Shown: positions 32,453-40,922 of the stretch, one piece after another | How positions within the stretch are numbered: position 1 is the first letter of the stretch | How the letters are laid out: every line of letters starts with the position of its first letter | Assembly: GCF_001898325.1 (NCBI RefSeq) | Contig: NZ_MKTR01000016.1 | Coordinates: 1-64,000 of the forward strand | DNA from: Microbacterium sp. 67-17 | GTDB lineage: Bacteria; Actinomycetota; Actinomycetes; Actinomycetales; Microbacteriaceae | Length of the DNA: 64,000 nt | Direction: 5' to 3' | Made by a program: the position numbers and the translations under genes | Notes under the pieces: generated by a model | Told to the model about the DNA's origin: nothing | Database searches by the model: none | The model's input: the letters and a program-made list of their open reading frames with translations, nothing else

Positions 32453-33582
32453 TGCGCTTCGTCGATGAGTTCCGCGACCCCGCCGCAGCCCGGTCGCTGC
32501 TCGGCGTCATCGAGGCGCAGACGCAGCGACTCGGCCGCACGCTGTCGTTCATGGAGGTGTGCGGCGGTCACACCCACACGATCTATCGGCACGGGCTCGA
32601 GCACCTCCTTCCCGAGGCCGTGCAACTCGTGCACGGACCCGGATGCCCGGTGTGCGTCATCCCGATGGGGCGCGTCGATGACGCGGTGTGGCTCGCACAT
32701 CGCCCCGGAGTGATCTTCACGACTTTCGGTGACATGATGCGCGTGCCCGGCACCGAGGGCAGCCTCCTGCAGGCGCAGGCAGCGGGCGCCGACGTTCGCT
32801 TCGTGTACTCGCCGCTGGATGCCCTGAAGATCGCGATCGACAACCCCGACAAAGAGGTCGTGTTCTTCGCTGTCGGTTTCGAGACGACTGCCCCATCGAC
32901 CGCCGTGACGATCGCCCGTGCTGCAGCGCTGAATGTCACGAACTTCTCGATCTTCTGCAACCACGTGCTGATCGAGCCGCCGTTGCGCGCGATCCTGGAT
33001 GCCGACGACCTCGACCTCGACGGCTTCATCGGCCCCGGACACGTCTCGACGGTGGTCGGAACGACGGTCTTCGACTTCATTCCCGCCGAGTATGGGCTTC
33101 CCATCGTGGTGACGGGCTTTGAGCCGCTCGACATCCTGCAGTCTGTCGAGATGTTGCTGGCGCAGTTCGAGGACGGCCGCTGCGAGGTGGAGAACCAGTA
33201 CGCGCGGGTGGTGCGGCGCGAGGGGAACCCTGCCGCACTGGCGCTCATGCAGCAGGTTTTCGCGGTGCGCGACACCTTCGAGTGGCGAGGCCTCGGCTAC
33301 ATCCCTCGGTCCGGGTACGGCATCCACCCCGACTACGAACGATTCGACGCCGAGAAGAAGTTCGCGCTGCCCGGTGTGCGGGTGGAGGACCCGCCGGCCT
33401 GCGAGTGCGGCAGCGTCCTGCGGGGCGTGATCAAGCCCTGGGAGTGCAAGGTGTTCGGCACCGCGTGTACCCCCGAGACCCCGATCGGTACCTGCATGGT
33501 CTCGCCCGAGGGGGCCTGTGCCGCGTACTACAACTTCGGTCGGCTCCACCGGGAGGCGGCCCAGGCCGTGGCCCGCGTGTGA
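32452..33582 (+). CDS. hypD: Hydrogenase Fe-ligand assembly protein HypD
   Basis: 376 residues. HypD, a [4Fe-4S] protein, is the scaffold with HypC on which Fe(CN)2CO is built. The conserved motifs are all present: Cys37 in EVCGGHTHTI, GPGCPVCVIP (Cys65, Cys68), FFAVGFETTAP, SGYGIHPDYERFDAE, and a C-terminal Cys-rich part (CECGSVLRG, KPWECKVFGTACTPETPIG, EGACAAYY) that holds the cluster. Length is normal. The stop overlaps the next start as GTGA. Confidence 0.97.
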   Translation: MRFVDEFRDPAAARSLLGVIEAQTQRLGRTLSFMEVCGGHTHTIYRHGLEHLLPEAVQLVHGPGCPVCVIPMGRVDDAVWLAHRPGVIFTTFGDMMRVPGTEGSLLQAQAAGADVRFVYSPLDALKIAIDNPDKEVVFFAVGFETTAPSTAVTIARAAALNVTNFSIFCNHVLIEPPLRAILDADDLDLDGFIGPGHVSTVVGTTVFDFIPAEYGLPIVVTGFEPLDILQSVEMLLAQFEDGRCEVENQYARVVRREGNPAALALMQQVFAVRDTFEWRGLGYIPRSGYGIHPDYERFDAEKKFALPGVRVEDPPACECGSVLRGVIKPWECKVFGTACTPETPIGTCMVSPEGACAAYYNFGRLHREAAQAVARV

Positions 33583-34328
33583 GCGCCGACTCGAGACCGC
33601 ACGGGGAACGACTGTTCGCGCGGTACGCGTACCACCCGAACGAGAAGGGCTACTGCGGCCCCGATGGCGCACCCCTGCTCGCGGAGGTGGCGCGCGGTGA
33701 GGGGGCTGGGGTGGACGTCCGGGGGGCGGCTACCCGCTTCTCGGGTGCCTGGCCGTATCTGACGGTCATCGGGAGCCTCCTCGCGTGCGATCCGCTCGAT
33801 GAGAGGGCGGTGCGGGCGTACTGGACGGGTTCTGTCGAGGGAGACGCCATCGATCCCGCCGTCTTCTGGCGTGAGCTGCTCGCGATCATCGGTCCGCGCG
33901 CCGGATCGTACTGGGCATATCTCGACGAGTCTCTGGCGGCCGAGGCGGCTCCTCACCACGCCTTCCACGTCTTTGGGGTCTACCCCTGGACACGGTTGCT
34001 CAGCACCGGTCGGCCAGAGCCCGTTGAGGTTCTGGAGTCGTGCGCGATACTGCCTGCCACGGTGCTGCACACGGATGCCACGCACTGGCGCGTACGCGGA
34101 CCGCGGTTGGTCTACCGCGAAGGGGTTCTCGTGCTCGATGACTCCGACGAGGCTGACGCCGAGCGCGATGTCTCGGTACCCTTCGATGACACTGCGACGG
34201 CGGGAGAGAGCGTCGCCATCCACTGGGGCGCGGTAGCCGAAGTCCTCGACGGCGACACCGCCGGCGGGCTCGAGGATCGCGTGGGTGCCCAGCTCGCGCG
34301 GGTCAACGCTCGGCTCGCGGCATCCTGA
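33579..34328 (+). CDS. Conserved hydrogenase-operon protein of unknown function (DUF6390-like)
   Basis: 249 residues, soluble, no membrane helices. Recognisable blocks are FARYAYHPNEKGYCGPDG at the start, RFSGAWPYLTVI, DPLDERAVRAYW, HHAFHVFGVYPWTRLL, and VLESCAILPATVL near the middle. I associate this pattern with a family seen at the end of actinobacterial hydrogenase operons (probably DUF6390); the name is from memory. It is the last gene of the 12.3-kb run, overlaps hypD by GTGA, and overlaps the convergent transporter ATPase gene by 26 bases. A role in maturation is plausible but unproven. Confidence 0.7.
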   Translation: MSADSRPHGERLFARYAYHPNEKGYCGPDGAPLLAEVARGEGAGVDVRGAATRFSGAWPYLTVIGSLLACDPLDERAVRAYWTGSVEGDAIDPAVFWRELLAIIGPRAGSYWAYLDESLAAEAAPHHAFHVFGVYPWTRLLSTGRPEPVEVLESCAILPATVLHTDATHWRVRGPRLVYREGVLVLDDSDEADAERDVSVPFDDTATAGESVAIHWGAVAEVLDGDTAGGLEDRVGAQLARVNARLAAS

Positions 34329-35115
34329 CCTGTCCTGGCGCCGAGCCGCGCCCGGTCACGGCGTCACGGGGTGGACGCGGCGCTCGCGGATCGAATCCCC
34401 ACGGCAGCTCGAGGCCGTGCGCGCTCAGGAGGTCGGCGTCGGAGAGGATGTCGACCGTCGAGCCGTCGGCGACGATTCGGCCCTCGTCGAGGATCACCGA
34501 CCGAGGGCACAGCTCGAGGGCGTAGGGGAGGTCGTGGGTGACCACGATGATCGTGGCGTCGAGTGCATCGAGGGTCGCAGACAGGTCGCGCCGGGCCCTC
34601 GGGTCGAGGTTGGAGGTCGGTTCATCGAGCACGATGACCTCCACATCCATCGACAGGATCGTTGCGATAGCCGCGCGGCGTCGCTGGCCAAGCGACAGCC
34701 GACCGGGCGCCGTGTCTCGATGGTGCTCGAGTCCAACCTGGGTCAGAGCCTCGGTGACCCGCGACTCCAGCTCGGGTCCGCGCACGCCATAGTTTCCGGG
34801 GCCGAATGCGACATCCTCCCCGACCGTCGGGAGAAACAGCTGGTCGTCGGGGTCTTGGAAGACGACGCCCACCCGGCGGCGGATCTCGGGCAGCGCCCCT
34901 CGACCCACCGGCGTTCCGCCGATCTCCACGACTCCACGATCGGGAAGGTGGATGCCATTGAGGTGGAGCATGAGCGTCGTCTTGCCCGCTCCGTTCGGTC
35001 CGAGTACCGCGACGCGCTCGCCGGCCGCGATCTCGAGGTCGACCTCGTGCAGCACGCGAGCTCCGGAGGGGTAGGCGAAACCGACCCCGCGCACCGATAC
35101 GGATGCCGAACTCAT
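34303..35115 (-). CDS. nikO: Nickel/cobalt ECF-type transporter, ATPase subunit (NikO/CbiO)
   Basis: 270 residues. Walker A GPNGAGKTT, a Q-loop in VGVVFQDPDDQLFLPTV (the FQDPDDQLF form is typical of CbiO/EcfA ATPases), signature RLSLGQRRRAAIA and Walker B VIVLDEPTSNLDP. It energises nickel uptake with the membrane subunits encoded upstream. The C-terminal about 25 residues are Pro/Arg-rich and extend into the convergent hydrogenase-operon gene (26-base overlap). ATGA overlap with the NikQ gene. Confidence 0.92.
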   Translation of the reverse strand: MSSASVSVRGVGFAYPSGARVLHEVDLEIAAGERVAVLGPNGAGKTTLMLHLNGIHLPDRGVVEIGGTPVGRGALPEIRRRVGVVFQDPDDQLFLPTVGEDVAFGPGNYGVRGPELESRVTEALTQVGLEHHRDTAPGRLSLGQRRRAAIATILSMDVEVIVLDEPTSNLDPRARRDLSATLDALDATIIVVTHDLPYALELCPRSVILDEGRIVADGSTVDILSDADLLSAHGLELPWGFDPRAPRPPRDAVTGRGSAPGQVRMPRAER

Positions 35116-35762
35116 CCGGCTCCACCCCGCGAGAGCATCGCGAGGTGGACGCGCTCGCCGCGGGCGTGGGAGCGCACGATGACCGATCCCGCGGCCTGCG
35201 CGATGATCCGCCACGACGCGAGGCCCCGAGCGCGGAACCCCCGCGATTCGCGAGCGATGCGCATCCGCCGGGTCTCCTCGACGATGAGATCCAGGTAGCG
35301 GATCATGAAGCCGATGATCGAGGTGAGGACCGCGGGGAGGCGGAGCTGACCCAGCGCCTGCACCATCCGCCGTGGCTCGGTGGTCGAGATGAGGACGGTC
35401 GCGGCGCCCACGGCGAGGGTCGCCTTGGCCAGGAGCGCCCATGCGCCCCAGAGCCCCTCAACAGCCAGCGTGAAGGGACCAACCTCGATCGTCGGCCCTG
35501 TGGCGATGAAGGGAAGCAGCAGCGCGAACACGACGAAGGGCAGCTCGATGGTCATCCGTCGTGCCACGACCCGGGGTGGCACGCGCGCGATCACCAGCGC
35601 TGAGAACACCAGCAGCGCGTACACCGCGAAGGCGAGGAACCAGTCACGGGGAGTGGCGACCACGACAGCGGCGAAGGCCACCGTCCCGACTAACTTCGTC
35701 CGTGCGGGGGCGCGGTGCAGGAGGGAGGTTCCCTCGCGATGCCCCCAGTCCAGCGTGCTCAC
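35112..35762 (-). CDS. nikQ: Nickel/cobalt transporter, transmembrane coupling subunit (NikQ/CbiQ)
   Basis: 216 residues with about five membrane helices. The two coupling-helix motifs of the family are RRMVQALGQLRLP (A-x-x-x-LRLP form) and RARGLASW near 180, preceded by MRIARESRGFRARG. The N-terminal DWGHREGTSLLHRAPARTKL is the usual amphipathic start. GTG 35762 is the only reasonable start. It transmits ATP hydrolysis by NikO to the substrate-binding NikMN pair. Confidence 0.9.
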   Translation of the reverse strand: MSTLDWGHREGTSLLHRAPARTKLVGTVAFAAVVVATPRDWFLAFAVYALLVFSALVIARVPPRVVARRMTIELPFVVFALLLPFIATGPTIEVGPFTLAVEGLWGAWALLAKATLAVGAATVLISTTEPRRMVQALGQLRLPAVLTSIIGFMIRYLDLIVEETRRMRIARESRGFRARGLASWRIIAQAAGSVIVRSHARGERVHLAMLSRGGAG

Positions 35763-35789
35763 CGCATCGCCCTTATCCGGCGCACTGTG

Positions 35790-36110
35790 TCAGCCGCGCC
35801 GTGCGAGACGGCCGAGAAGCCACGCCAGAGCGAAGGTGATGCCGCATCCGACGACACCGACGATGAGGATCGACAGCCAGTTCCCGTCGAGTCCGGCCAC
35901 TGTGTAGTCGGCCAAGGGTGAGCCCGCCGTCGCACTGTCTTGCGCGGCGCTGCTGAAGCCGACGGCCTCCGCGACGAACTCCAGCCCGTCGGGGTTTGAT
36001 GAGGCCCAGATGCTGACGACCGTCGCGATCACCAGCGCGATGCCTAGAGCCCAGAGAGTGAAGGTGCGTGTGGAGATCCGGCGCCCTGAGGGGGCGGAGG
36101 AGGTGCTCAT
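35790..36110 (-). CDS. nikN: Nickel/cobalt transporter, PDGLE-type small subunit (NikN/CbiN-like)
   Basis: 106 residues with two membrane helices (about 17-35 and 80-100). The extracytoplasmic loop begins SSNPDGLEFVAEAVGF, the PDGLE motif that names this group of NikN/CbiN components, which load metal into NikM. The start overlaps the NikM stop (ATGA, 36107-36110), and 27 bases separate it from the NikQ gene. Confidence 0.92.
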   Translation of the reverse strand: MSTSSAPSGRRISTRTFTLWALGIALVIATVVSIWASSNPDGLEFVAEAVGFSSAAQDSATAGSPLADYTVAGLDGNWLSILIVGVVGCGITFALAWLLGRLARRG

Positions 36111-36796
36111 ACCAGTGCCGCCTCTCGGGTCGGGGTCGCTCCGGATCGCTGGAAGCGCGCTCCATATACGAGGTCTGGACGAGTAGCGAGTACGGCGGCG
36201 ACGATGAGTCCGGTGATGATCGCCTCGCCGATCCCGATGAGAGCGTGCCAGCCGACCATCGCAGCAAAGACTGCCTCGATCGGCACTGCCACCTGACCGC
36301 CGATCGCGAACAGGCCGACGAACGCGATTGCCGACGCGGGGACAGAGAGCAGGCCACCGATACCTGCGGCCACCGCGATGGCCCATCGGTGTGCAGGCAG
36401 CACGCGGACAAGGCCCCGGAACACCCACCAGCCGACGGTGATCGTCACCAGCCCCATCAGCGTGATGTTGGTCCCGAGGGCCGTCAGCCCGCCGTCGGCG
36501 AACAGAAGGGCCTGGACGATGAACACGGCACTCAACGCGAGCACCGCTGTCCACGGACCCAGCAGCACGGCCGCCAGCGCACCGCCCAACAGGTGGCCGC
36601 TCGTTCCCGCGCCCACGGGGAAGTTGATCATCTGTGTGGCGAAGATCACCGTGGCGACGATTCCCACCATCGGGGCCTTGCGGTCATCGGCCATCTCGGC
36701 GCGTGAGTTCTTGATCGCCAGGGCGATGGCTCCCGCCGCCACGACCCCCGTAGCAATCGAGACCGGCACGCTGAGGAATCCGTCGGGTACGTGCAT
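36107..36796 (-). CDS. nikM: Nickel/cobalt transporter, substrate-binding membrane subunit (NikM/CbiM)
   Basis: 229 residues with six to seven membrane helices. It begins MHVPDGFLS, in which His2 with the free N-terminus forms the metal site, so the start at 36796 (behind CCGAGGAGG) is firm. FPVGAGTSGHLLGGALAAVLLGPW holds the second metal-ligand region, and VGWHALIGIGEAIITG the later conserved His/Glu. With a hydrogenase alongside and no cobalamin genes, nickel is the likely substrate. The promoter region is shared with the divergent Fur-family gene. Confidence 0.93.
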   Translation of the reverse strand: MHVPDGFLSVPVSIATGVVAAGAIALAIKNSRAEMADDRKAPMVGIVATVIFATQMINFPVGAGTSGHLLGGALAAVLLGPWTAVLALSAVFIVQALLFADGGLTALGTNITLMGLVTITVGWWVFRGLVRVLPAHRWAIAVAAGIGGLLSVPASAIAFVGLFAIGGQVAVPIEAVFAAMVGWHALIGIGEAIITGLIVAAVLATRPDLVYGARFQRSGATPTREAALV

Positions 36797-36840
36797 CGGC
36801 CCTCCTCGGGTGACCATGCGGTTTGGGATTGCGCTCACAC

Positions 36841-36861
36841 TATTGCGACTCAGTCGCATTA
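36841..36861. promoter_or_regulatory. Nur-type nickel operator between nikM and the Fur-family gene
   Basis: The core TTGCGA-N5-TCGCAT (36843-36859) lies in a 21-base near-perfect palindrome: arms TGCGACT and AGTCGCA around a central C, with further matches outside. The spacing equals the reported Streptomyces Nur box (tTGCaa-N5-ttGCAA). It sits in the 125-base divergent region, about 47 bases before the nikM start and 63 before the regulator start. It could therefore repress nickel uptake and the regulator itself when nickel is plentiful. Confidence 0.7.
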
Positions 36862-36921
36862 CACAAGAGTCGAAATCTCCGCCGTGCCGCCATTCGGAGG
36901 GGCGTGTGCCACGATTGCCGA

Positions 36922-37401
36922 ATGGGTGCGCCACACGACCACGAGCACCTCCACGCGGAGGCTCCCGTGAGCCTTGCCGACGCCGCGCTGGCGCAGCTCT
37001 CCGAGCGTGGCGAGCGCATCACGGCAGCACGTCGCGCCGTCATCGGGGTGCTCGCGGCCGAGCATGAGCACCGCACGGCGGAGCAGATCGCGGGTGCTGT
37101 CGCTGACCTCGGCATCCATCGGGCTACGGTCTACCGCACGCTCGAGATGCTCGACAGCCTGGGGGTGGTCACCACGCGTCCGGTTGGGCAGGGTTCGACC
37201 GGCTATCACCTCGCCACCGGGGAAGACCGGCACGCGCACCTTCACGGGGTCTGCCGCTCGTGCGGGGTCGTCGTCGCGCTGCCAGCCGATTTGCTTGCCT
37301 CGGCGGCTCGATCGGCCCGGAACGCGAACGGCTTCGCGCTTGAGCCCGCGCAGAGCTCGCTCGTGGGCACCTGCGCGGACTGCGCTCGCGGCGTCTCCTG
37401 A
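36922..37401 (+). CDS. nur: Fur-family regulator, probable nickel-responsive Nur
   Basis: 159 residues. The winged helix has EHRTAEQIAGAVADLGIHRATVYRTLEMLDSLGVV. Metal sites are seen in GEDRHAHLHGVCRSCG (His-rich sensing site and the first CxxC) and GTCADCARG (second CxxC for structural zinc). The N-terminus is unusually His-rich (P-H-D-H-E-H-L-H-A-E). Fur, Zur and Nur cannot be separated by eye, but the divergent nickel transporter and the Nur-like box point to nickel. ATG 36922 is the start; an upstream extension would overlap the operator. Confidence 0.8.
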   Translation: MGAPHDHEHLHAEAPVSLADAALAQLSERGERITAARRAVIGVLAAEHEHRTAEQIAGAVADLGIHRATVYRTLEMLDSLGVVTTRPVGQGSTGYHLATGEDRHAHLHGVCRSCGVVVALPADLLASAARSARNANGFALEPAQSSLVGTCADCARGVS

Positions 37402-37423
37402 ACGGGACGGCGCCCCACGAATG

Positions 37424-37459
37424 ACGGATGCCTCGGACGGCGTCGTCCGAGGCATCCGT
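37424..37459. terminator. Bidirectional hairpin terminator between nur and aceA
   Basis: A perfect 16-base-pair stem, ACGGATGCCTCGGACG and its complement, with loop GCGT, followed on the plus strand by GTCTTCTC. It lies between the convergent nur and aceA stop codons and probably ends both transcripts. Confidence 0.8.
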
Positions 37460-37472
37460 GTCTTCTCGATGA

Positions 37473-39068
37473 TCAGCTGAACTGGTTCATCGTGTTGTGC
37501 TGCCCACCCGCTTTGAGGGCAGCGTCGCCGGCGAAGTACTCCTTGTGGTTGTCGCCGATGTCGCTTCCTGCCATGTTCTGGTGCTTGACGGTCGCGATGC
37601 CCTCGCGGATCTCGCGGCGCTGCACGCCCCGCACGTAGGCGAGCATCCCGTCGTCGCCGAAGTATCCCTTCGAGAGATCATCGGTCGACAGGGCCGCTGT
37701 GTGGTAGGTCGGCAGGGTGATGAGGTGATGGAAGATTCCGGCCCGGGCTGACCCATCCCGCTGGAACGTACGGATCTTCTCGTCGGCCAGCCGGCCGAGC
37801 TCGGTGTCGTCGTACTCGACGCTCATGAGCTCCGCCCGATCGTAGGCCGAGACATCCTTCCCTTCCGCGGCGAGGGTGTCGTAGGCCTGCTGACGGAAGT
37901 TCAGCGTCCAGTTGAACGAGGGGCTGTTGTTGTAGACCAGCTTCGCGTTCGGGATCTCCTCGCGGATCGCATCCACCATGCCCGCGATCTGCTCGACGTG
38001 GGGCTTCTCGGTTTCGATCCACAGCAGGTCTGCGCCGTTTCGCAGCGACGTGATGCAGTCCAGCACGCAGCGGGCCTCACCCGTCCCGGGGCGGAACTGG
38101 TAGAGGTTGCTCGCCAGGCGCTTGGGACGCAGGAGCTTGCCATCCCGCTTGATGACGACATCCCCGTTGCCGAGGTCGGCATCCGAGATCTCCTCGACGT
38201 CGAGGAACGCGTTGTACTGGTCGCCGAGGTCGCCGGGCGCGTGCGTGACCGCGAGCTTCTGTGTGAGCCCTGCGCCGAGCGAGTCGGTGCGCGCCACGAT
38301 GATGCCGTTGTCGATGCCTAGCTCCAGGAACGCGTAGCGCACCGCGGTGAGCTTGGCGATGAAGTCCTCGTGGGGAACCGTCACCTTGCCGTCCTGGTGA
38401 CCGCACTGCTTCTCGTCCGAGACCTGGTTCTCGATCTGGATCGCGCAGGCACCGGCCTCGATCATCTTCTTGGCCAGCAGGTACGTCGCCTCGGGGTTAC
38501 CGAATCCGGCGTCGATGTCGGCGATGATCGGCACCACGTGGGTCTCGTAGGTGTCGATCTGGGACTGGATGAACTCCGCCGCTGTGTCATCGCCGGCCGA
38601 CCGCGCGGCATCCAGCTTGGTGAACAGCAGGTCAAGCTCGCGCGCGTCGGCCTGGCGCAGGAACGTGTAGAGCTCCTCGATCAGCGCGGGCACCGCGGTC
38701 TTCTCGTGCATCGACTGGTCAGGCAGCGGCCCGAACTCCGAGCGCAACGCTGCGACCATCCACCCCGAGAGGTAGAGGTAGCGCTTGTTCGTGCTCTTGA
38801 GGTGCTTCTTGATCGAGATCAGCTTCTGCTGCCCGATGAAGCCGTGCCAGACGCCGAGCGACTGCGTGTACAGCGAGGAGTCGGCGTCATACTCGGCCAT
38901 GTCGCGGCGCATGATGTCGGCGGTGTACTGGGCGATCTCAAGGCCGGTGCGGAACCGGTTCTGTGCCCGCATCCGTGCCACGGACTCGGGGCTGATGGCA
39001 TCCCAGCTGGAACCGTGCCGGTTCTTGAGCTCCCGGATGGCGGCGATGTCGTCCTGGTAGGTGGTCAT
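37473..39068 (-). CDS. aceA: Isocitrate lyase (long form)
   Basis: 531 residues, about 100 longer than the E. coli enzyme and close to the long (AceA2-like) class. It cleaves isocitrate to glyoxylate and succinate for growth on acetate or fatty acids. The catalytic Cys222 lies in DEKQCGHQDGKVT; KQCGH replaces the more common KKCGH. PIIADIDAGFGNPEATY binds Mg2+, and NNSPSFNWTLNF is the glyoxylate-side loop. GAAGGA precedes the ATG. It follows aceB on the same strand by 32 bases, with the RamB-type gene divergent. Confidence 0.96.
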   Translation of the reverse strand: MTTYQDDIAAIRELKNRHGSSWDAISPESVARMRAQNRFRTGLEIAQYTADIMRRDMAEYDADSSLYTQSLGVWHGFIGQQKLISIKKHLKSTNKRYLYLSGWMVAALRSEFGPLPDQSMHEKTAVPALIEELYTFLRQADARELDLLFTKLDAARSAGDDTAAEFIQSQIDTYETHVVPIIADIDAGFGNPEATYLLAKKMIEAGACAIQIENQVSDEKQCGHQDGKVTVPHEDFIAKLTAVRYAFLELGIDNGIIVARTDSLGAGLTQKLAVTHAPGDLGDQYNAFLDVEEISDADLGNGDVVIKRDGKLLRPKRLASNLYQFRPGTGEARCVLDCITSLRNGADLLWIETEKPHVEQIAGMVDAIREEIPNAKLVYNNSPSFNWTLNFRQQAYDTLAAEGKDVSAYDRAELMSVEYDDTELGRLADEKIRTFQRDGSARAGIFHHLITLPTYHTAALSTDDLSKGYFGDDGMLAYVRGVQRREIREGIATVKHQNMAGSDIGDNHKEYFAGDAALKAGGQHNTMNQFS

Positions 39069-39100
39069 GTCTTGTCCTTCGTCGTCGGTCTCGGGCGCAG

Positions 39101-40762
39101 TCAGTCGGTCTCGACCAAGTAGCGCGAATAGGCGGGGAGGGTGAGGAAGGCGGGGAAGTCGCTTCCGAGCGCCACCTCGCGGAAGATCGCCGCCGCGTCG
39201 TCGAATCGGTCGCCCTCGAAGCGAGTCACCTCACCCCGCACCTGTGTGATGAGGCCCTCGACGTACTCGCGGGTGATGGGCGTGCCGTCGTCGGTGGTGC
39301 GGTCCTGGTGGATCCACTGCCAGATCTGCGAGCGGCTGATCTCAGCCGTTGCGGCATCTTCCATGAGGTTGTCGATGGCGACGGCACCGAGCCCGCGCAG
39401 CCACGCTTCGATGTAGCGGATCGCTACCGACACGTTGCCGTAGACACCGGATGCCGTGATCGGGCGACCGATGTGCACGTCGATCAGGTCAGCGGCGCGT
39501 ACCGACACCTCGGGGCGCTGCCGGTCGAGCTGGTTGGGCCGGTCGCCGAGCACGGCGTCGAACTCGGCCCGAGCGACGGGGATGAGGTCGGGGTGGGCCA
39601 CCCACGTGCCGTCGAACCCGTCGCCGGCCTCGCGCTTCTTGTCGGCGGCCACCTTCTCGAAGGCACGCTCGGTGACCTCCGGGTCGCGGCGGTTGGGAAT
39701 GAACGCGCTCATGCCTCCGATCGCGAACGCTCCCCGCTTGTGGCAGGTCTTCACGAGCAGCTCCGTGTAGGCGCGCATGAAGGGCACCGTCATGGTCACC
39801 TCGCTGCGGTCCGGAAGGACGAACCGTGCGCCACGGCCGCGGTAGTTCTTGATGATCGAGAAGATGTAGTCCCAGCGCCCAGCGTTCAGGCCAGCGATGT
39901 GGTCCCGCATCTCGAAAAGGATCTCCTCCATCTCGAACGCGGCAGGCAGGGTCTCGATCAGCACCGTTGCTCGGATCGTGCCGTGCTCGATGCCGAGGTA
40001 TCGCTCGCTGAACGTGAACACGTCGTCCCAGAGCTTGGCTTCTTCCGCTGACTCGAGCTTGGCGATGTAGAAGTACGGACCCACGCCGTTCTCGATCAGC
40101 TGCTTCGCGTTGTGGAAGAAGTAGAGCCCGAAATCCACGAGCGAACCCGAGGCATCCATCGTGCGCCCGGTGCGGTCGGTGTAGCGCAGGTGCTTTTCGA
40201 TCAGGTGCCAGCCGCGCGGGCGCATCACGATCGTGGGGGTCTGTTCGGCCGTGACCTCGTACGTCTTTCCCTCGGGATTCGTGTACCGCAGTTGCCCGCG
40301 GATCGCGTCGTACAGGCTCAGCTGACCCTCGATCACGTTCTTCCAGGTGGGGCTGGTGGCGTCCTCCTGGTCGGCGAGCCACACCTTCGCTCCCGAGTTC
40401 AATGCGTTGATCGTCATCTTCGGATCGGTGGGGCCGGTGATCTCGACGCGCCGGTCTTCGAGGCCGGGGCCGGCGCCTGCGACCCGCCACTCGTCGTCGT
40501 GACGGATGTGCGCGGTGTCGTCGCGGAACTGCGGGTCGTGGCCGTTGCCGATCTCGAACCGGCGGCGCATCCGGTCGGCCAGGCGGTCGTGGCGGCGAGC
40601 CGAGAACCGGGAGTGCAGCTCGGTCAGGAACGCGAGGGCGTCGGGCGTGAGGATCTCGTCGTATCGGTCACGGATCGGCCCGACGACCTCGAGCACCGCC
40701 GCGGCGCTCGAGGTCGGCACGGGAGCCGTCCGGGCGGGCATCGGGGTCGTGGTTGCAGTCAT
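39101..40762 (-). CDS. aceB: Malate synthase A
   Basis: 553 residues, normal for the A isoform. It condenses glyoxylate with acetyl-CoA to malate. Conserved blocks: VWLADQEDATSPTWKNVIEGQ, RPRGWHLIEKH (catalytic-loop Arg), LPAAFEMEEILFEMRDHIAGLNAGRWDYIFS, AIGGMSAFIPNRRDPEV, and DNLMEDAATAEISRSQIWQW with the catalytic Asp. It is upstream of aceA on the same strand, so both glyoxylate-shunt enzymes are probably co-transcribed from the region facing ramB. Confidence 0.97.
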   Translation of the reverse strand: MTATTTPMPARTAPVPTSSAAAVLEVVGPIRDRYDEILTPDALAFLTELHSRFSARRHDRLADRMRRRFEIGNGHDPQFRDDTAHIRHDDEWRVAGAGPGLEDRRVEITGPTDPKMTINALNSGAKVWLADQEDATSPTWKNVIEGQLSLYDAIRGQLRYTNPEGKTYEVTAEQTPTIVMRPRGWHLIEKHLRYTDRTGRTMDASGSLVDFGLYFFHNAKQLIENGVGPYFYIAKLESAEEAKLWDDVFTFSERYLGIEHGTIRATVLIETLPAAFEMEEILFEMRDHIAGLNAGRWDYIFSIIKNYRGRGARFVLPDRSEVTMTVPFMRAYTELLVKTCHKRGAFAIGGMSAFIPNRRDPEVTERAFEKVAADKKREAGDGFDGTWVAHPDLIPVARAEFDAVLGDRPNQLDRQRPEVSVRAADLIDVHIGRPITASGVYGNVSVAIRYIEAWLRGLGAVAIDNLMEDAATAEISRSQIWQWIHQDRTTDDGTPITREYVEGLITQVRGEVTRFEGDRFDDAAAIFREVALGSDFPAFLTLPAYSRYLVETD

Positions 40763-40874
40763 GGCGCATCCGTCCTGTCTGATCTCTCATCCGCCGGCTT
40801 CGTCATCCGGTGGATCGACGCCGGTCTTGGTCGTCGTGCACCTACTCTCCGTGAAGTTTCAGTGCTCAGTAGGC

Positions 40875-40922
40875 CAGAATCCGTGTGAAGATCGCGCGAA
40901 ATTCTGCATATGTGACAGAATT
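40875..40922. promoter_or_regulatory. Dyad upstream of the RamB-type gene, candidate autoregulatory site
   Basis: AATTCTG (40900-40906) and CAGAATT (40916-40922) form a perfect seven-base inverted repeat with a nine-base spacer, only seven bases before the ATG. A third CAGAAT lies at 40875-40880. The position, in the divergent aceB/ramB region (40763-40928), fits autoregulation, as known for Corynebacterium RamB. The sequence does not obviously match the published RamB consensus. Confidence 0.45.

Noticed and set aside
34303..36796. Cobalamin-linked cobalt transporter (cbiMNQO)
   Set aside because: No cobalamin genes nearby; hydrogenase genes and a Nur-like box adjoin it, so nickel is the better reading, although the families cannot be separated by motif alone.
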